DNA from: Desulfatitalea sp. BRH_c12
GTDB taxonomy: Bacteria; Desulfobacterota; Desulfobacteria; Desulfobacterales; Desulfosarcinaceae
Reading direction: 5' to 3'
Assembly: GCA_000961655.1 (NCBI GenBank)
Contig: LADR01000070.1
Location: 1-64,000, forward strand
Length of the DNA stretch: 64,000 nucleotides
Below the pieces are notes generated by a model, which ran no database searches, was not told the origin of the DNA, and saw nothing but the letters and a program-made list of their open reading frames with translations. A program made the translations under genes and the position numbers. Of the stretch, positions 26,709 to 35,028 are shown piece by piece. Each line of letters starts with the position of its first letter. Positions within the stretch are counted from its first letter, which is position 1.

Positions 26709-29384
26709 ATGCCTATTCCGGCGGTCGATCGCACGGAAAATCCCGCAACCATGAATGCACCGAAATCCACCCCCATGATTCAGCAGTACTTGTGCATCAA
26801 GGCGCAGCACAAGGATGCTATCCTGTTTTATCGTATGGGAGATTTTTATGAAATGTTCTTCGAAGATGCCTTGACGGCATCGCGGGTGCTCGAAATCACT
26901 TTGACTTCGCGCAATAAAAACGATTCCCAACCCGTGCCTATGTGCGGTGTGCCTTACAGGGCAGCGCAAACCTATATTGCGCGGCTGATTGAAAACGGCC
27001 ACAAGGTGGCCATCTGTGATCAGGTGGAAGACCCAGGCCTGGCTAAAGGATTGGTCAAAAGAGAAGTCGTGCGGGTGGTGACACCGGGCATGCTTGTTGA
27101 AAATGAACTCCTGGATGCAAAGGCCAACAATTACCTGGCTGCACTGGCGCAAAATCATACCACCATCGGTCTGGCTTGTCTGGATATTTCCACTGGTTTG
27201 TTCAGAGTGGTGGAATCCGTTCATCCAACCAAGATTCTGGAAGAGATCCAGCGTATAGCGCCACGGGAAATGCTGCTGCCGGTGACGTTGAAAGCGGAGA
27301 ACTGGATCGATCGAATGCTATCCAGGCTGGATGGGCAGATAGTCAATCGTCTGGAAGAAAATGTGTTCGATGTTCACAAGGGACGTACGCGACTGATTGA
27401 ACAATTCAAGACAAGGTCCCTGGAAGGTTTCGGCTGCCAAGACATGACGGCCGGCCTGGGCGCAGCCGGGGCTTTGCTGTATTATGTGCAAGAGACGCAG
27501 AAACAGGCGGTGACACACCTTCAGCGCATTGAACCATACAGTATGGAAGCGCATTTGATTGTCGATCACATGAGCCGGCAGAACCTGGAATTGGAAAAGA
27601 ACATCCGCAACGGTTCGCGTCATGGTACTTTGATCGGCATTCTCGATCGCACTGCCACCGCCATGGGTGGAAGACTGCTCAAACAGTGGCTGCGCTATCC
27701 ATTGCTGTCACCTGAAAAGATCGGTCAGCGCCTGGATGCCGTGGAAGAAGCGCTTGCCGAGGGCGACGCGCGCAGGCGCATCGCAGGGGCGCTTTCCGAC
27801 GTATACGACCTGGAACGCCTGCACAGCAGAATCGTGATGGGGCATGCCAATGCGCGCGACCTGCTGGCGCTCGGCCGCTCGTTGAAGACGCTGCCGGCAA
27901 TTTGGAGTGAACTCAAAGCGTTCAACAGTGACCTGTACCGTTGTGCTTTGCCATCAGAAGCATTGGCGGCATTGGACATCTTGTGTGTGCAAATCGAAAG
28001 CGCCATCAGTGAAGACGCACCGCCGGGCATCAACGAAGGCGGCATGATCAAAAAAGGCTTCAATACCGAACTGGACGAATTGATACAGATTTCACGGGAT
28101 GCCAAGGGCTTTTTGGCCCAGTTGGAAGGGCGCGAAAGGCAGGCCACGGGTATCAGCACGCTAAAAGTGCGTTTTAACAAAGTATTCGGGTACTACATTG
28201 AAGTATCCAAAGCGCAGGCCGCACAGACGCCCATGCATTATGTACGCAAACAGACATTGGTCAATGCCGAAAGATATATCACCGATGAACTGAAGAAATT
28301 CGAGACCAGCGTGTTGGGTGCAGAAGAGAAGCGCTGCAGCCTCGAGTTGGATATTTTCAATCAGGTCCGCGAGCAGGTAAGCGCCAACGGCGCCGCCATA
28401 CAATCAGCGGCCGGCTTCATCGCGCGTTTGGATTGTCTGCTGGCCTTAGCCGAAGTGGCCGATCATAATGAGTATACCCGTCCGGGGATCAATACGCAGG
28501 GGGTGATTGCCATACAAGACGGTCGCCATCCGGTAGTCGAAAAAGTGCTGCATGGCGAACGCTTTGTTCCTAACAGTATTACGCTTGATAACGAGGCCAA
28601 TCAGATTTTGGTGATTACCGGTCCGAATATGGCCGGAAAATCCACTGCTCTGCGCCAAGTTGCCTTGATTGTGATCATGGCGCAAATGGGGGCGTTCGTT
28701 CCGGCAGTCGAAGCGAATGTTGCTGTTACCGATCGTATTTTTACGCGTGTGGGCGCGTTGGACAATTTGTCGGCAGGCCAGAGCACCTTTATGGTGGAGA
28801 TGGAAGAAACCGCCAATATTCTCAACAATGCCACTGCCGACAGCCTGGTGATCATGGATGAAATCGGTCGCGGCACAAGCACATACGACGGGTTGAGCAT
28901 TGCTTGGGCAGTGGTGGAATATCTACACGATTTAAAAGAAAAAGGTGTCAAGACGTTGTTTGCCACGCATTATCATGAACTGACTGAGCTGGCCCACACC
29001 AAAGTCCGGGTCAAGAACTTCAATATCGCAGTCAAAGAGTGGCAAGACGAAATTATTTTCCTGCGTAAACTGGTTCCCGGCGGGACCAATCGCAGTTATG
29101 GCATCCAGGTGGCACGTCTGGCAGGTATTCCCGAAGCTGTCATCGATCAGGCCAAAAGAATATTGGAACGTGTTGAAAGCCATGGGCCGAAAGGCAGCGG
29201 GCTGGCTGATCCACGGGCCTCAGCTGGAAAAACCAAGTCGCAGCCGGTTCAACTGGATCTTTTTCAGCCGGTGGAAACGAAGATCGTCGAATCTTTGCAA
29301 GCCCTTGATTTAAATTCAATCACGCCCATCGAAGCCCTGAATATTCTGCAGAGTTACCAGCACAAGGCCAAGAAGGCGCATTGA
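26709..29384 (+). CDS. mutS: DNA mismatch repair protein MutS
   Basis: An 891-residue MutS1. The mismatch-contacting Phe-x-Glu is in GDFYEMF near the N-terminus; connector, core and clamp domains follow; the ATPase has Walker A GPNMAGKST, Walker B LVIMDEIGRGTSTYDG and a signature His region ATHYHELTEL. The C-terminal 70 residues end in the dimerising helix-turn-helix. It recognises base mismatches and recruits MutL. The start may instead be the ATG at 26751, closer to the conserved N-terminus. No mutL nearby. Confidence 0.97.
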   Translation: MPIPAVDRTENPATMNAPKSTPMIQQYLCIKAQHKDAILFYRMGDFYEMFFEDALTASRVLEITLTSRNKNDSQPVPMCGVPYRAAQTYIARLIENGHKVAICDQVEDPGLAKGLVKREVVRVVTPGMLVENELLDAKANNYLAALAQNHTTIGLACLDISTGLFRVVESVHPTKILEEIQRIAPREMLLPVTLKAENWIDRMLSRLDGQIVNRLEENVFDVHKGRTRLIEQFKTRSLEGFGCQDMTAGLGAAGALLYYVQETQKQAVTHLQRIEPYSMEAHLIVDHMSRQNLELEKNIRNGSRHGTLIGILDRTATAMGGRLLKQWLRYPLLSPEKIGQRLDAVEEALAEGDARRRIAGALSDVYDLERLHSRIVMGHANARDLLALGRSLKTLPAIWSELKAFNSDLYRCALPSEALAALDILCVQIESAISEDAPPGINEGGMIKKGFNTELDELIQISRDAKGFLAQLEGRERQATGISTLKVRFNKVFGYYIEVSKAQAAQTPMHYVRKQTLVNAERYITDELKKFETSVLGAEEKRCSLELDIFNQVREQVSANGAAIQSAAGFIARLDCLLALAEVADHNEYTRPGINTQGVIAIQDGRHPVVEKVLHGERFVPNSITLDNEANQILVITGPNMAGKSTALRQVALIVIMAQMGAFVPAVEANVAVTDRIFTRVGALDNLSAGQSTFMVEMEETANILNNATADSLVIMDEIGRGTSTYDGLSIAWAVVEYLHDLKEKGVKTLFATHYHELTELAHTKVRVKNFNIAVKEWQDEIIFLRKLVPGGTNRSYGIQVARLAGIPEAVIDQAKRILERVESHGPKGSGLADPRASAGKTKSQPVQLDLFQPVETKIVESLQALDLNSITPIEALNILQSYQHKAKKAH

Positions 29385-29499
29385 CATTGCAAGCGTCACA
29401 TGTTTTTCTATTCAAACGGGTTTTCAAAGGGAAGACACGCGTGTACGAGCAGGCAGTACGCGATCGCATGAATTCGGTCCAAAACCTATAGTAGGGCAA

Positions 29500-31617
29500 A
29501 TGGCATCCATTAATCGTCTGCAAAAACTGTTTTGGATGATTGCCTGTGTGCTGCCGCTCATCATCGCCGGTATGCCGGCTTGGTCCGCGTCCGTTACCCC
29601 GGCCCAATCCAAGTATCATGAGGCCGAACGTTGTGTTCTGGAAGTCACCAAAAGCCCCCAGTTGCAAAAATCGCGTGATCAGTGGCTGAATTGTATTAAA
29701 AAATTTAATGCCGCTTATCACCAAGACCCCAAAGGGCCTTGGGCCGCTGCCTGCCTTTATCGGGCCGGATTACTCCATGGCGAGTTGCACAAGCGTTTCA
29801 AGTTGGAAAGCGATCGGTTGGAAGGACTTGATCTGCTGAATACCATTGTACGTAATTTTTCAAGCACCAGCTATCGCGCGCGCGCGGTCAATGCTGCCGA
29901 AGCATTGCGGGCCGCACCGGGTGCAAATGTGAAAACTGAAGCCAAGATCGGCTCTTCCGCGTCAACGCCTCCAAGGAGCAGTAGTAAAAGCGACGCGCAG
30001 CGCAAAACGGATGCGCCGAATACCGCAGATCGTCTATCCAAAGCCGATCAATGGTATAAAAAGGCCAAAGTTTTCGATCAGCGTCTTCAAGAAAAGCCGG
30101 CGCTGCAAAAGAGACGCGACCAATGGTTCAACGCGATCAATGCCTATCGACAAACCTATCAATCCGCTCCCGATGGTCCACTGGCACCCGCAGCCCTGCT
30201 GGGTATGGCCGAAGATTATGCCGGCATGTACAAATGGTCGCGCAACCCTGTCGATCGTCTGCAGTCACAAAAGACTTTTCAAGAGTTGATCAAACTCTTC
30301 CCGCAAAGTCCTTTGGTTGAAAAAGCGCGATTGCAGTTGGACGACGGTATCTCCATGCCCGACGAGGACGCGATTGCGCAGATCATCCTCTCAAGTGATG
30401 CCAATCGCCCAGCAGTTCAAAACGTAACTCAAATCAGTTCTGCCGAACACCCGGCGGTGGTCGAAAGCCTGCGTTTCTGGTCGAACCCGCGTTATACGCG
30501 CGTGGTCATCGATGCCTCCGCCGACACGACATTTACCTATAATGATTTGCGCGAAGATCCATCCAGCGGAAAACCGCAGCGCATATACATCGATATGAAC
30601 CATTGCCGCTTGAGCCAAGAGCTGCAGAAGGTGATTCCCATCAACGACAACCTGCTCAGCGATGCACGTGCGGGTCAGTATACATCGGACACAGTGCGCG
30701 TGGTGGTGGATATCAAGTCTTCAAAAACCTATAAGGTTTTTTCATTGAAAAATCCGTTTCGCATTGTGCTGGACGTGTGGGGCGCAGATATCGACAATGC
30801 GGCACCCATTATCCTGGATCCGCCGCGGATCGCGAGTTCAAACCCCGCCGGTCCTGTAAAGAAACTGCCTGTCGGCGCTATCGCCAAACAACTGGCATTG
30901 GGCGTGCGGCGGATTGTCATCGATCCCGGTCATGGTGGCAAGGACTACGGGGCACCCGGCGCAATCAAGGGCGTGCACGAAAAAAATATCGTTCTTCAAA
31001 TCAGTCAGAAGCTGGCCAAAAAGATACGTAGCGAACTCAACTGTGATGTGGTTTTGACGCGGGACAGCGATTCATATCTGAGTCTTGAAGAACGGACCGC
31101 CATCGCCAACACCAAGTACGCCGATTTGTTCGTATCCATTCACACCAACGCCTCGCCCAACCCGAAAGCGCACGGAGTCGAAACGTTCATTTTGAACCTG
31201 GCCACCGATGACGAATCGATCCGGGTGGCGGCACGTGAAAATGCCACCTCCACGAAAAACATCAGCGATCTGGATTCGATCTTGAAAGATCTCATGCAAA
31301 ATGCCAAAGTCACCGAATCCACGCGCCTGGCCAGCTATGTACAGCAGGGGGCGCTTACCCGAATGAAAAAATTGAACGGCGCAATCCGCGATAAAGGCGT
31401 CAAAAAGGCCCCCTTTTATGTTCTGTTGGGGGCGGAGATGCCGTCGATTTTATTCGAAGCCGGGTTTATCAGCAATGCAGAGGAATGCCGTCGTTTGATC
31501 TCAGCAGATTATCAGGATCATTTGTGTCAGGGGATCGTGGACGGTATTAAACGGTATATCGAAGATATTCATCCTATGGCCATCAGCCATCCAACAGACC
31601 CAAACGAACAAGGATAA
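29500..31617 (+). CDS. N-acetylmuramoyl-L-alanine amidase (AmiC-like) with duplicated N-terminal module
   Basis: A 705-residue exported amidase. A signal peptide spans about residues 1-30. Two related helical modules follow (about 38-130 and 185-280), each with a QLQKSRDQWLNCI / ALQKRRDQWFNAI core, apparently TPR-like and duplicated. An AMIN domain (about 325-430, beginning SLRFWSNPRYTRVVIDASAD) should bind peptidoglycan or the divisome. The C-terminal Amidase_3 domain has VIDPGHGGKDYGAPG, GVHEKNIV, VSIHTNAS and ILFEAGFISN, which supply the zinc ligands and catalytic Glu. It cleaves peptide stems from glycan strands during cell separation. Confidence 0.92.
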   Translation: MASINRLQKLFWMIACVLPLIIAGMPAWSASVTPAQSKYHEAERCVLEVTKSPQLQKSRDQWLNCIKKFNAAYHQDPKGPWAAACLYRAGLLHGELHKRFKLESDRLEGLDLLNTIVRNFSSTSYRARAVNAAEALRAAPGANVKTEAKIGSSASTPPRSSSKSDAQRKTDAPNTADRLSKADQWYKKAKVFDQRLQEKPALQKRRDQWFNAINAYRQTYQSAPDGPLAPAALLGMAEDYAGMYKWSRNPVDRLQSQKTFQELIKLFPQSPLVEKARLQLDDGISMPDEDAIAQIILSSDANRPAVQNVTQISSAEHPAVVESLRFWSNPRYTRVVIDASADTTFTYNDLREDPSSGKPQRIYIDMNHCRLSQELQKVIPINDNLLSDARAGQYTSDTVRVVVDIKSSKTYKVFSLKNPFRIVLDVWGADIDNAAPIILDPPRIASSNPAGPVKKLPVGAIAKQLALGVRRIVIDPGHGGKDYGAPGAIKGVHEKNIVLQISQKLAKKIRSELNCDVVLTRDSDSYLSLEERTAIANTKYADLFVSIHTNASPNPKAHGVETFILNLATDDESIRVAARENATSTKNISDLDSILKDLMQNAKVTESTRLASYVQQGALTRMKKLNGAIRDKGVKKAPFYVLLGAEMPSILFEAGFISNAEECRRLISADYQDHLCQGIVDGIKRYIEDIHPMAISHPTDPNEQG

Positions 31618-31668
31618 CCCTTTATCTCTGTCGAAGACTTTTGGGCAAAGTCCGGTGAGGAGGAGAAA

Positions 31669-32460
31669 ATGGCATATAACACGCTTGTTGTAACAACCGC
31701 GCAGGGCGTTCAAACGATTACCTTCAATCGACCCAAGGCCTTGAACGCACTGAACAGCGAACTTCTGAACGAGTTTTCACAAGCACTGGAAGAGGTTGTA
31801 TCCAATGAGGCCGTTCGGGTCCTGGTGCTCACCGGCACGGGTGGCAAGGCGTTCGTGGCCGGCGCCGATATCAACGAACTCGCCCGCCTCGATACCCTCA
31901 AGGCCAAAGTGTTCATCCACAGAGGTTTGTCGGTGATCAACAAACTGGCTGAATTGCCCATACCCGTGATTGCCGCGGTCAATGGCTTTGCATTGGGCGG
32001 CGGATTGGAAATCGCGATGGCCTGCGATTTTATTTATGCCGCCGAAAATGCTTCTTTCGGGCAACCGGAGATCAAACTGGGGATTATTCCGGGATACGGC
32101 GGCACCCAGCGATTGCCGCGTATGATCGGACCTGGAGCGGCGAAGGAACTGCTCTATACCGGCAAAATGATTTCAGCCGAAGAGGCCCGCCGCCTGGGCA
32201 TCGTCAATACCGTGACCGCCGCCGGCACCCTGATGGACGAGGTTATGGCCTGCGCCCGCGAGATGGCATCCAAGGGCAGGGTCGCGCTGCGTGCCATCAA
32301 ACAGACCGTCAACCAGGGGTTAAGCGTCGATCTGGCCTCGGGGTTGCGCATGGAAACGGACGCCTTTGCACTTTGTTTCGCCAGCGCTGATGCCAAGGAG
32401 GGCACGGCCGCTTTTCTGGAAAAACGTAAAGCGGACTTCAAGGGCGGGTTGACCGATTGA
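31669..32460 (+). CDS. Enoyl-CoA hydratase/isomerase (crotonase family)
   Basis: A 263-residue crotonase: GADINEL oxyanion-hole region, GFALGGGLEIAMACDF, and PEIKLGIIPGYGGTQRLPR with the two catalytic Glu positions (in GGLEIA and FGQPEIKLG). It hydrates trans-2-enoyl-CoA to 3-hydroxyacyl-CoA, probably in fatty-acid or aromatic-acid degradation. GGAGGAG is 5 nt before the ATG. It precedes paaK by 119 nt on the same strand. Confidence 0.92.
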   Translation: MAYNTLVVTTAQGVQTITFNRPKALNALNSELLNEFSQALEEVVSNEAVRVLVLTGTGGKAFVAGADINELARLDTLKAKVFIHRGLSVINKLAELPIPVIAAVNGFALGGGLEIAMACDFIYAAENASFGQPEIKLGIIPGYGGTQRLPRMIGPGAAKELLYTGKMISAEEARRLGIVNTVTAAGTLMDEVMACAREMASKGRVALRAIKQTVNQGLSVDLASGLRMETDAFALCFASADAKEGTAAFLEKRKADFKGGLTD

Positions 32461-32579
32461 GGGTTCCTGCTGCGGTTAGGGCACATTGCCCTTGGTGGTT
32501 CGCGAATTCACGCAGAGATAGCTATCACAGAATATATTGCTGACGATCATGATGCAGTAGGACAAGGAGGTTCGTTCCG

Positions 32580-33881
32580 ATGATTTACAACATGGAATAC
32601 GAGACCATGCCGCGCGAGGCGCTGGAGGCTATCCAGTTGCGCCGACTTCAGACCACCGTCGAGCGGGTCTATGCCAACGTGGAATTTTACCGTGGGAAGT
32701 TTCAGCAAGCCAGGATCTCTCCGGCTGACATTCGATCCCTCGACGATCTCAAACGCCTGCCGTTTACCACCAAGCAGGATTTGCGCGACAATTATCCGTT
32801 CGGCATGTTCGCGGTCCCCATGGACCACGTGGTGCGCATCCATGCATCGTCGGGCACGACCGGTCAACCCACCGTCGTGGGATACACGGCGCGGGATATT
32901 CAGACTTGGGCCGGCCTCATGGCGCGGTCGCTGATGGCCGGGGGCGCCACACGCGGCGATATCATTCATAACGCTTACGGCTATGGTCTTTTTACCGGCG
33001 GTCTGGGCGTGCATTACGGCGCTGAAATGCTGGGGGCCTCGGTGATTCCCGTGTCGGGGGGCAACACACGCCGGCAGGTCATGATCATGAAGGATTTCGG
33101 GCCGACAATCATTACGGCCACGCCCTCCTATACCCTGCACCTTGCCGAAGTGTGCGAAGAGATGGGCGTCTCGTTCAAGGATCTGAAGTTCAGACACGGC
33201 ATTTTCGGCGCCGAACCCTGGTCTGAAACGATGCGGGCTGAAATCGAGCGCAAGCTCAACCTGGTGGCGGTCGATATCTATGGCTTGAGCGAGGTCATGG
33301 GACCCGGCGTGGCGATCGAGTGCAAGGAAGCCAAGAAGGGGCTGCATATTTTTGAAGACCACTTCATTCCCGAAATAATCGACCCCGATACGTTGGAACC
33401 GCTGCCTTATGGCGAAGTGGGCGAACTTGTATTTACGACTGTCACCAAGGAGGCCTTTCCGGTCATTCGCTACCGCACACGCGACATCTGCTCCCTGAAT
33501 CCCGAACCGTGTATCTGTGGGCGTACCCATGTCCGCATGAGTCGCGTCACGGGGCGCAGCGACGATATGCTGATCATCCGTGGCGTCAATGTCTTCCCGT
33601 CCCAAATTGAAAGCGTATTGATGGATACGCAAGGCGTAACGCCCCATTACCAGTTGATCGTCGATCGCGAAGGTCCTCTGGATGTGCTCACGGTTCGGGT
33701 GGAAGTGAGTGAAAAAATGTTTTCCGATGAAGTGAAACGCTTGCAGGCGGTGGAAAAGACGATATCGAAGAGCATCAAGGAACTTTTAGGCGTATCCGCC
33801 AAAGTCAAACTGGTGGAGCCCAAGGGTATTACCCGCAGCGAAGGTAAGGCCGTACGGGTTGTGGACAATCGCAAACTCTAA
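32580..33881 (+). CDS. paaK: Phenylacetate-CoA ligase
   Basis: A 433-residue AMP-forming ligase: [17 protein letters not shown] is the P-loop motif, [17 protein letters not shown] and [17 protein letters not shown] are PaaK-type motifs, and the C-terminal domain has [23 protein letters not shown]. It activates phenylacetate or another aryl acid to its CoA thioester. AAGGAGG precedes the ATG. The enoyl-CoA hydratase upstream and tandem-ACT protein downstream form a frequent partnership in anaerobes that degrade aromatic acids or amino acids. Confidence 0.93.
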   Translation: MIYNMEYETMPREALEAIQLRRLQTTVERVYANVEFYRGKFQQARISPADIRSLDDLKRLPFTTKQDLRDNYPFGMFAVPMDHVVRIHASSGTTGQPTVVGYTARDIQTWAGLMARSLMAGGATRGDIIHNAYGYGLFTGGLGVHYGAEMLGASVIPVSGGNTRRQVMIMKDFGPTIITATPSYTLHLAEVCEEMGVSFKDLKFRHGIFGAEPWSETMRAEIERKLNLVAVDIYGLSEVMGPGVAIECKEAKKGLHIFEDHFIPEIIDPDTLEPLPYGEVGELVFTTVTKEAFPVIRYRTRDICSLNPEPCICGRTHVRMSRVTGRSDDMLIIRGVNVFPSQIESVLMDTQGVTPHYQLIVDREGPLDVLTVRVEVSEKMFSDEVKRLQAVEKTISKSIKELLGVSAKVKLVEPKGITRSEGKAVRVVDNRKL

Positions 33882-33947
33882 GGGGCATCGGATCACACAT
33901 GCGATCCATCCTTGAAATCGGTTTAACCGTAAGAGGGGAGGGCACGA

Positions 33948-34379
33948 ATGCAGGTAGAACAAATATCCGTTTTTCTGGAAAACAAATCCGGACGCTTGTC
34001 CGAAGTAACAGGTATTCTGGCCGAAACAGGGATCAACATCAGGGCCTTGGCACTTGCAGACACATCGGATTTCGGCGTGTTGCGCTTGATCGTCGATGAT
34101 AATGAAAAAGCGGTTAGCGCTCTGAAGAACAACGGCTTTACGGTCGGCAAGACCGATGTCGTGGCGGTCGAAGTGGCCGACCGCCCCGGCGGTTTGCATG
34201 AAATATTGGAAATGTTGAAGAAGAATGACATCAACGTCGAATACATGTACGCCTATGTCCGAAACTCGGGACAGAATGCCATAATGATTTTTCGTTTCGA
34301 CAATGTGCCCGCCGCCATTGATCTACTGAGCTCCCAGGGCTTTACGATCATCGGCGGCAGTCGCTTATACACTATGTAA
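33948..34379 (+). CDS. Tandem ACT-domain protein
   Basis: A 143-residue protein made of two ACT domains (about 3-65 and 70-140), each with the beta-alpha-beta pattern (ISVFLENKSGRLSEVTGILAETGINIRAL and VEVADRPGGLHEILEMLKKNDINVEYM). ACT pairs bind small ligands, usually amino acids, and control attached or partner enzymes. This stand-alone type is regularly found beside paaK genes, so a regulatory partner of the ligase is inferred. A strong terminator follows 78 nt later. Confidence 0.9.
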   Translation: MQVEQISVFLENKSGRLSEVTGILAETGINIRALALADTSDFGVLRLIVDDNEKAVSALKNNGFTVGKTDVVAVEVADRPGGLHEILEMLKKNDINVEYMYAYVRNSGQNAIMIFRFDNVPAAIDLLSSQGFTIIGGSRLYTM

Positions 34380-34456
34380 TATTTCGTTATGCTCTGCGGA
34401 AATCATCATCGGTTCCGCAACTTTATGTTCTAACAACGGATGTTTAGGGTGAAAGT

Positions 34457-34489
34457 GAGGTGAGCCGGGCGGCTCACCTCTTTTGTTTT
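34457..34489 (+). terminator. Terminator after the paaK-ACT unit
   Basis: A perfect 10-bp stem GAGGTGAGCC/GGCTCACCTC (34457-34466 and 34471-34480) with a GGGC loop is followed by TTTTGTTTT. Confidence 0.93.
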
Positions 34490-34633
34490 GGACCCTAAGA
34501 TGACCCGGTGGATTTTAAATTAACTTTTTGAATGCAAATGCCGATATCTTGTTATGGAAAACGGTGTTGGGTGGACAACCAGGGCGGTTGGCGATAAGAC
34601 ACTGTAGCTGTTATGAAAATTAAGATCTAACAA

Positions 34634-34663
34634 TTGACTTTCGCGTTCCGGTTCAGTTATAGT
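34634..34663 (+). promoter_or_regulatory. Sigma-70-type promoter for the small membrane protein gene
   Basis: TTGACT (34634-34639) and TATAGT (34658-34663) are 18 nt apart, close to consensus. It lies about 60 nt before the GTG start at 34721, and its position argues against translation starting at 34634. Confidence 0.6.
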
Positions 34664-34720
34664 GCCGTTGCACACCACACATATTTTCATGAAAACCAGT
34701 CTGTTAAAGGTGATTTTACG

Positions 34721-34957
34721 GTGGACCCAAAAAAAACATCATCCCGAAGCACGCCTCAGTTGATTTGGGGAATAGCCTTGCTGCTGGCGGGCATTGGCGT
34801 TTTCGTGCGCATACCGCAGGTGATGCCCCAATTAGAACAATTAGGGACCTTTGCAAGCGCTCAGGGATTCATTCGGTTTTGTTTTTATCTGATCGGCGTC
34901 ATCCTGATCGGTGGTGGCGCTCGGAAAATCTTTGTTTTCTTCAAAGCGTCATCATGA
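34721..34957 (+). CDS. Small two-helix membrane protein (unknown)
   Basis: A 78-residue protein from a GTG at 34721, which has AAGGTG 9 nt upstream. An upstream in-frame TTG at 34634 is part of the promoter and is rejected. After a basic, Ser-rich N-terminus there are two hydrophobic segments (about 14-31 and 51-70) with a short polar loop. No family recognised. It has its own promoter and lies 71 nt before the GspE-like ATPase gene, so cotranscription is possible. Confidence 0.6.
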   Translation: MDPKKTSSRSTPQLIWGIALLLAGIGVFVRIPQVMPQLEQLGTFASAQGFIRFCFYLIGVILIGGGARKIFVFFKASS

Positions 34958-35028
34958 AGCCAGCGACGCAGGTTTTCTCTCAATAAACCGAGCCGCCAAT
35001 GGTATTGTCGTGCAGGTAGGATTACACT

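Noticed and set aside
32547-33647. 366-codon minus-strand open frame
   Set aside because: Antisense to paaK; His/Arg-rich shadow with no domain.
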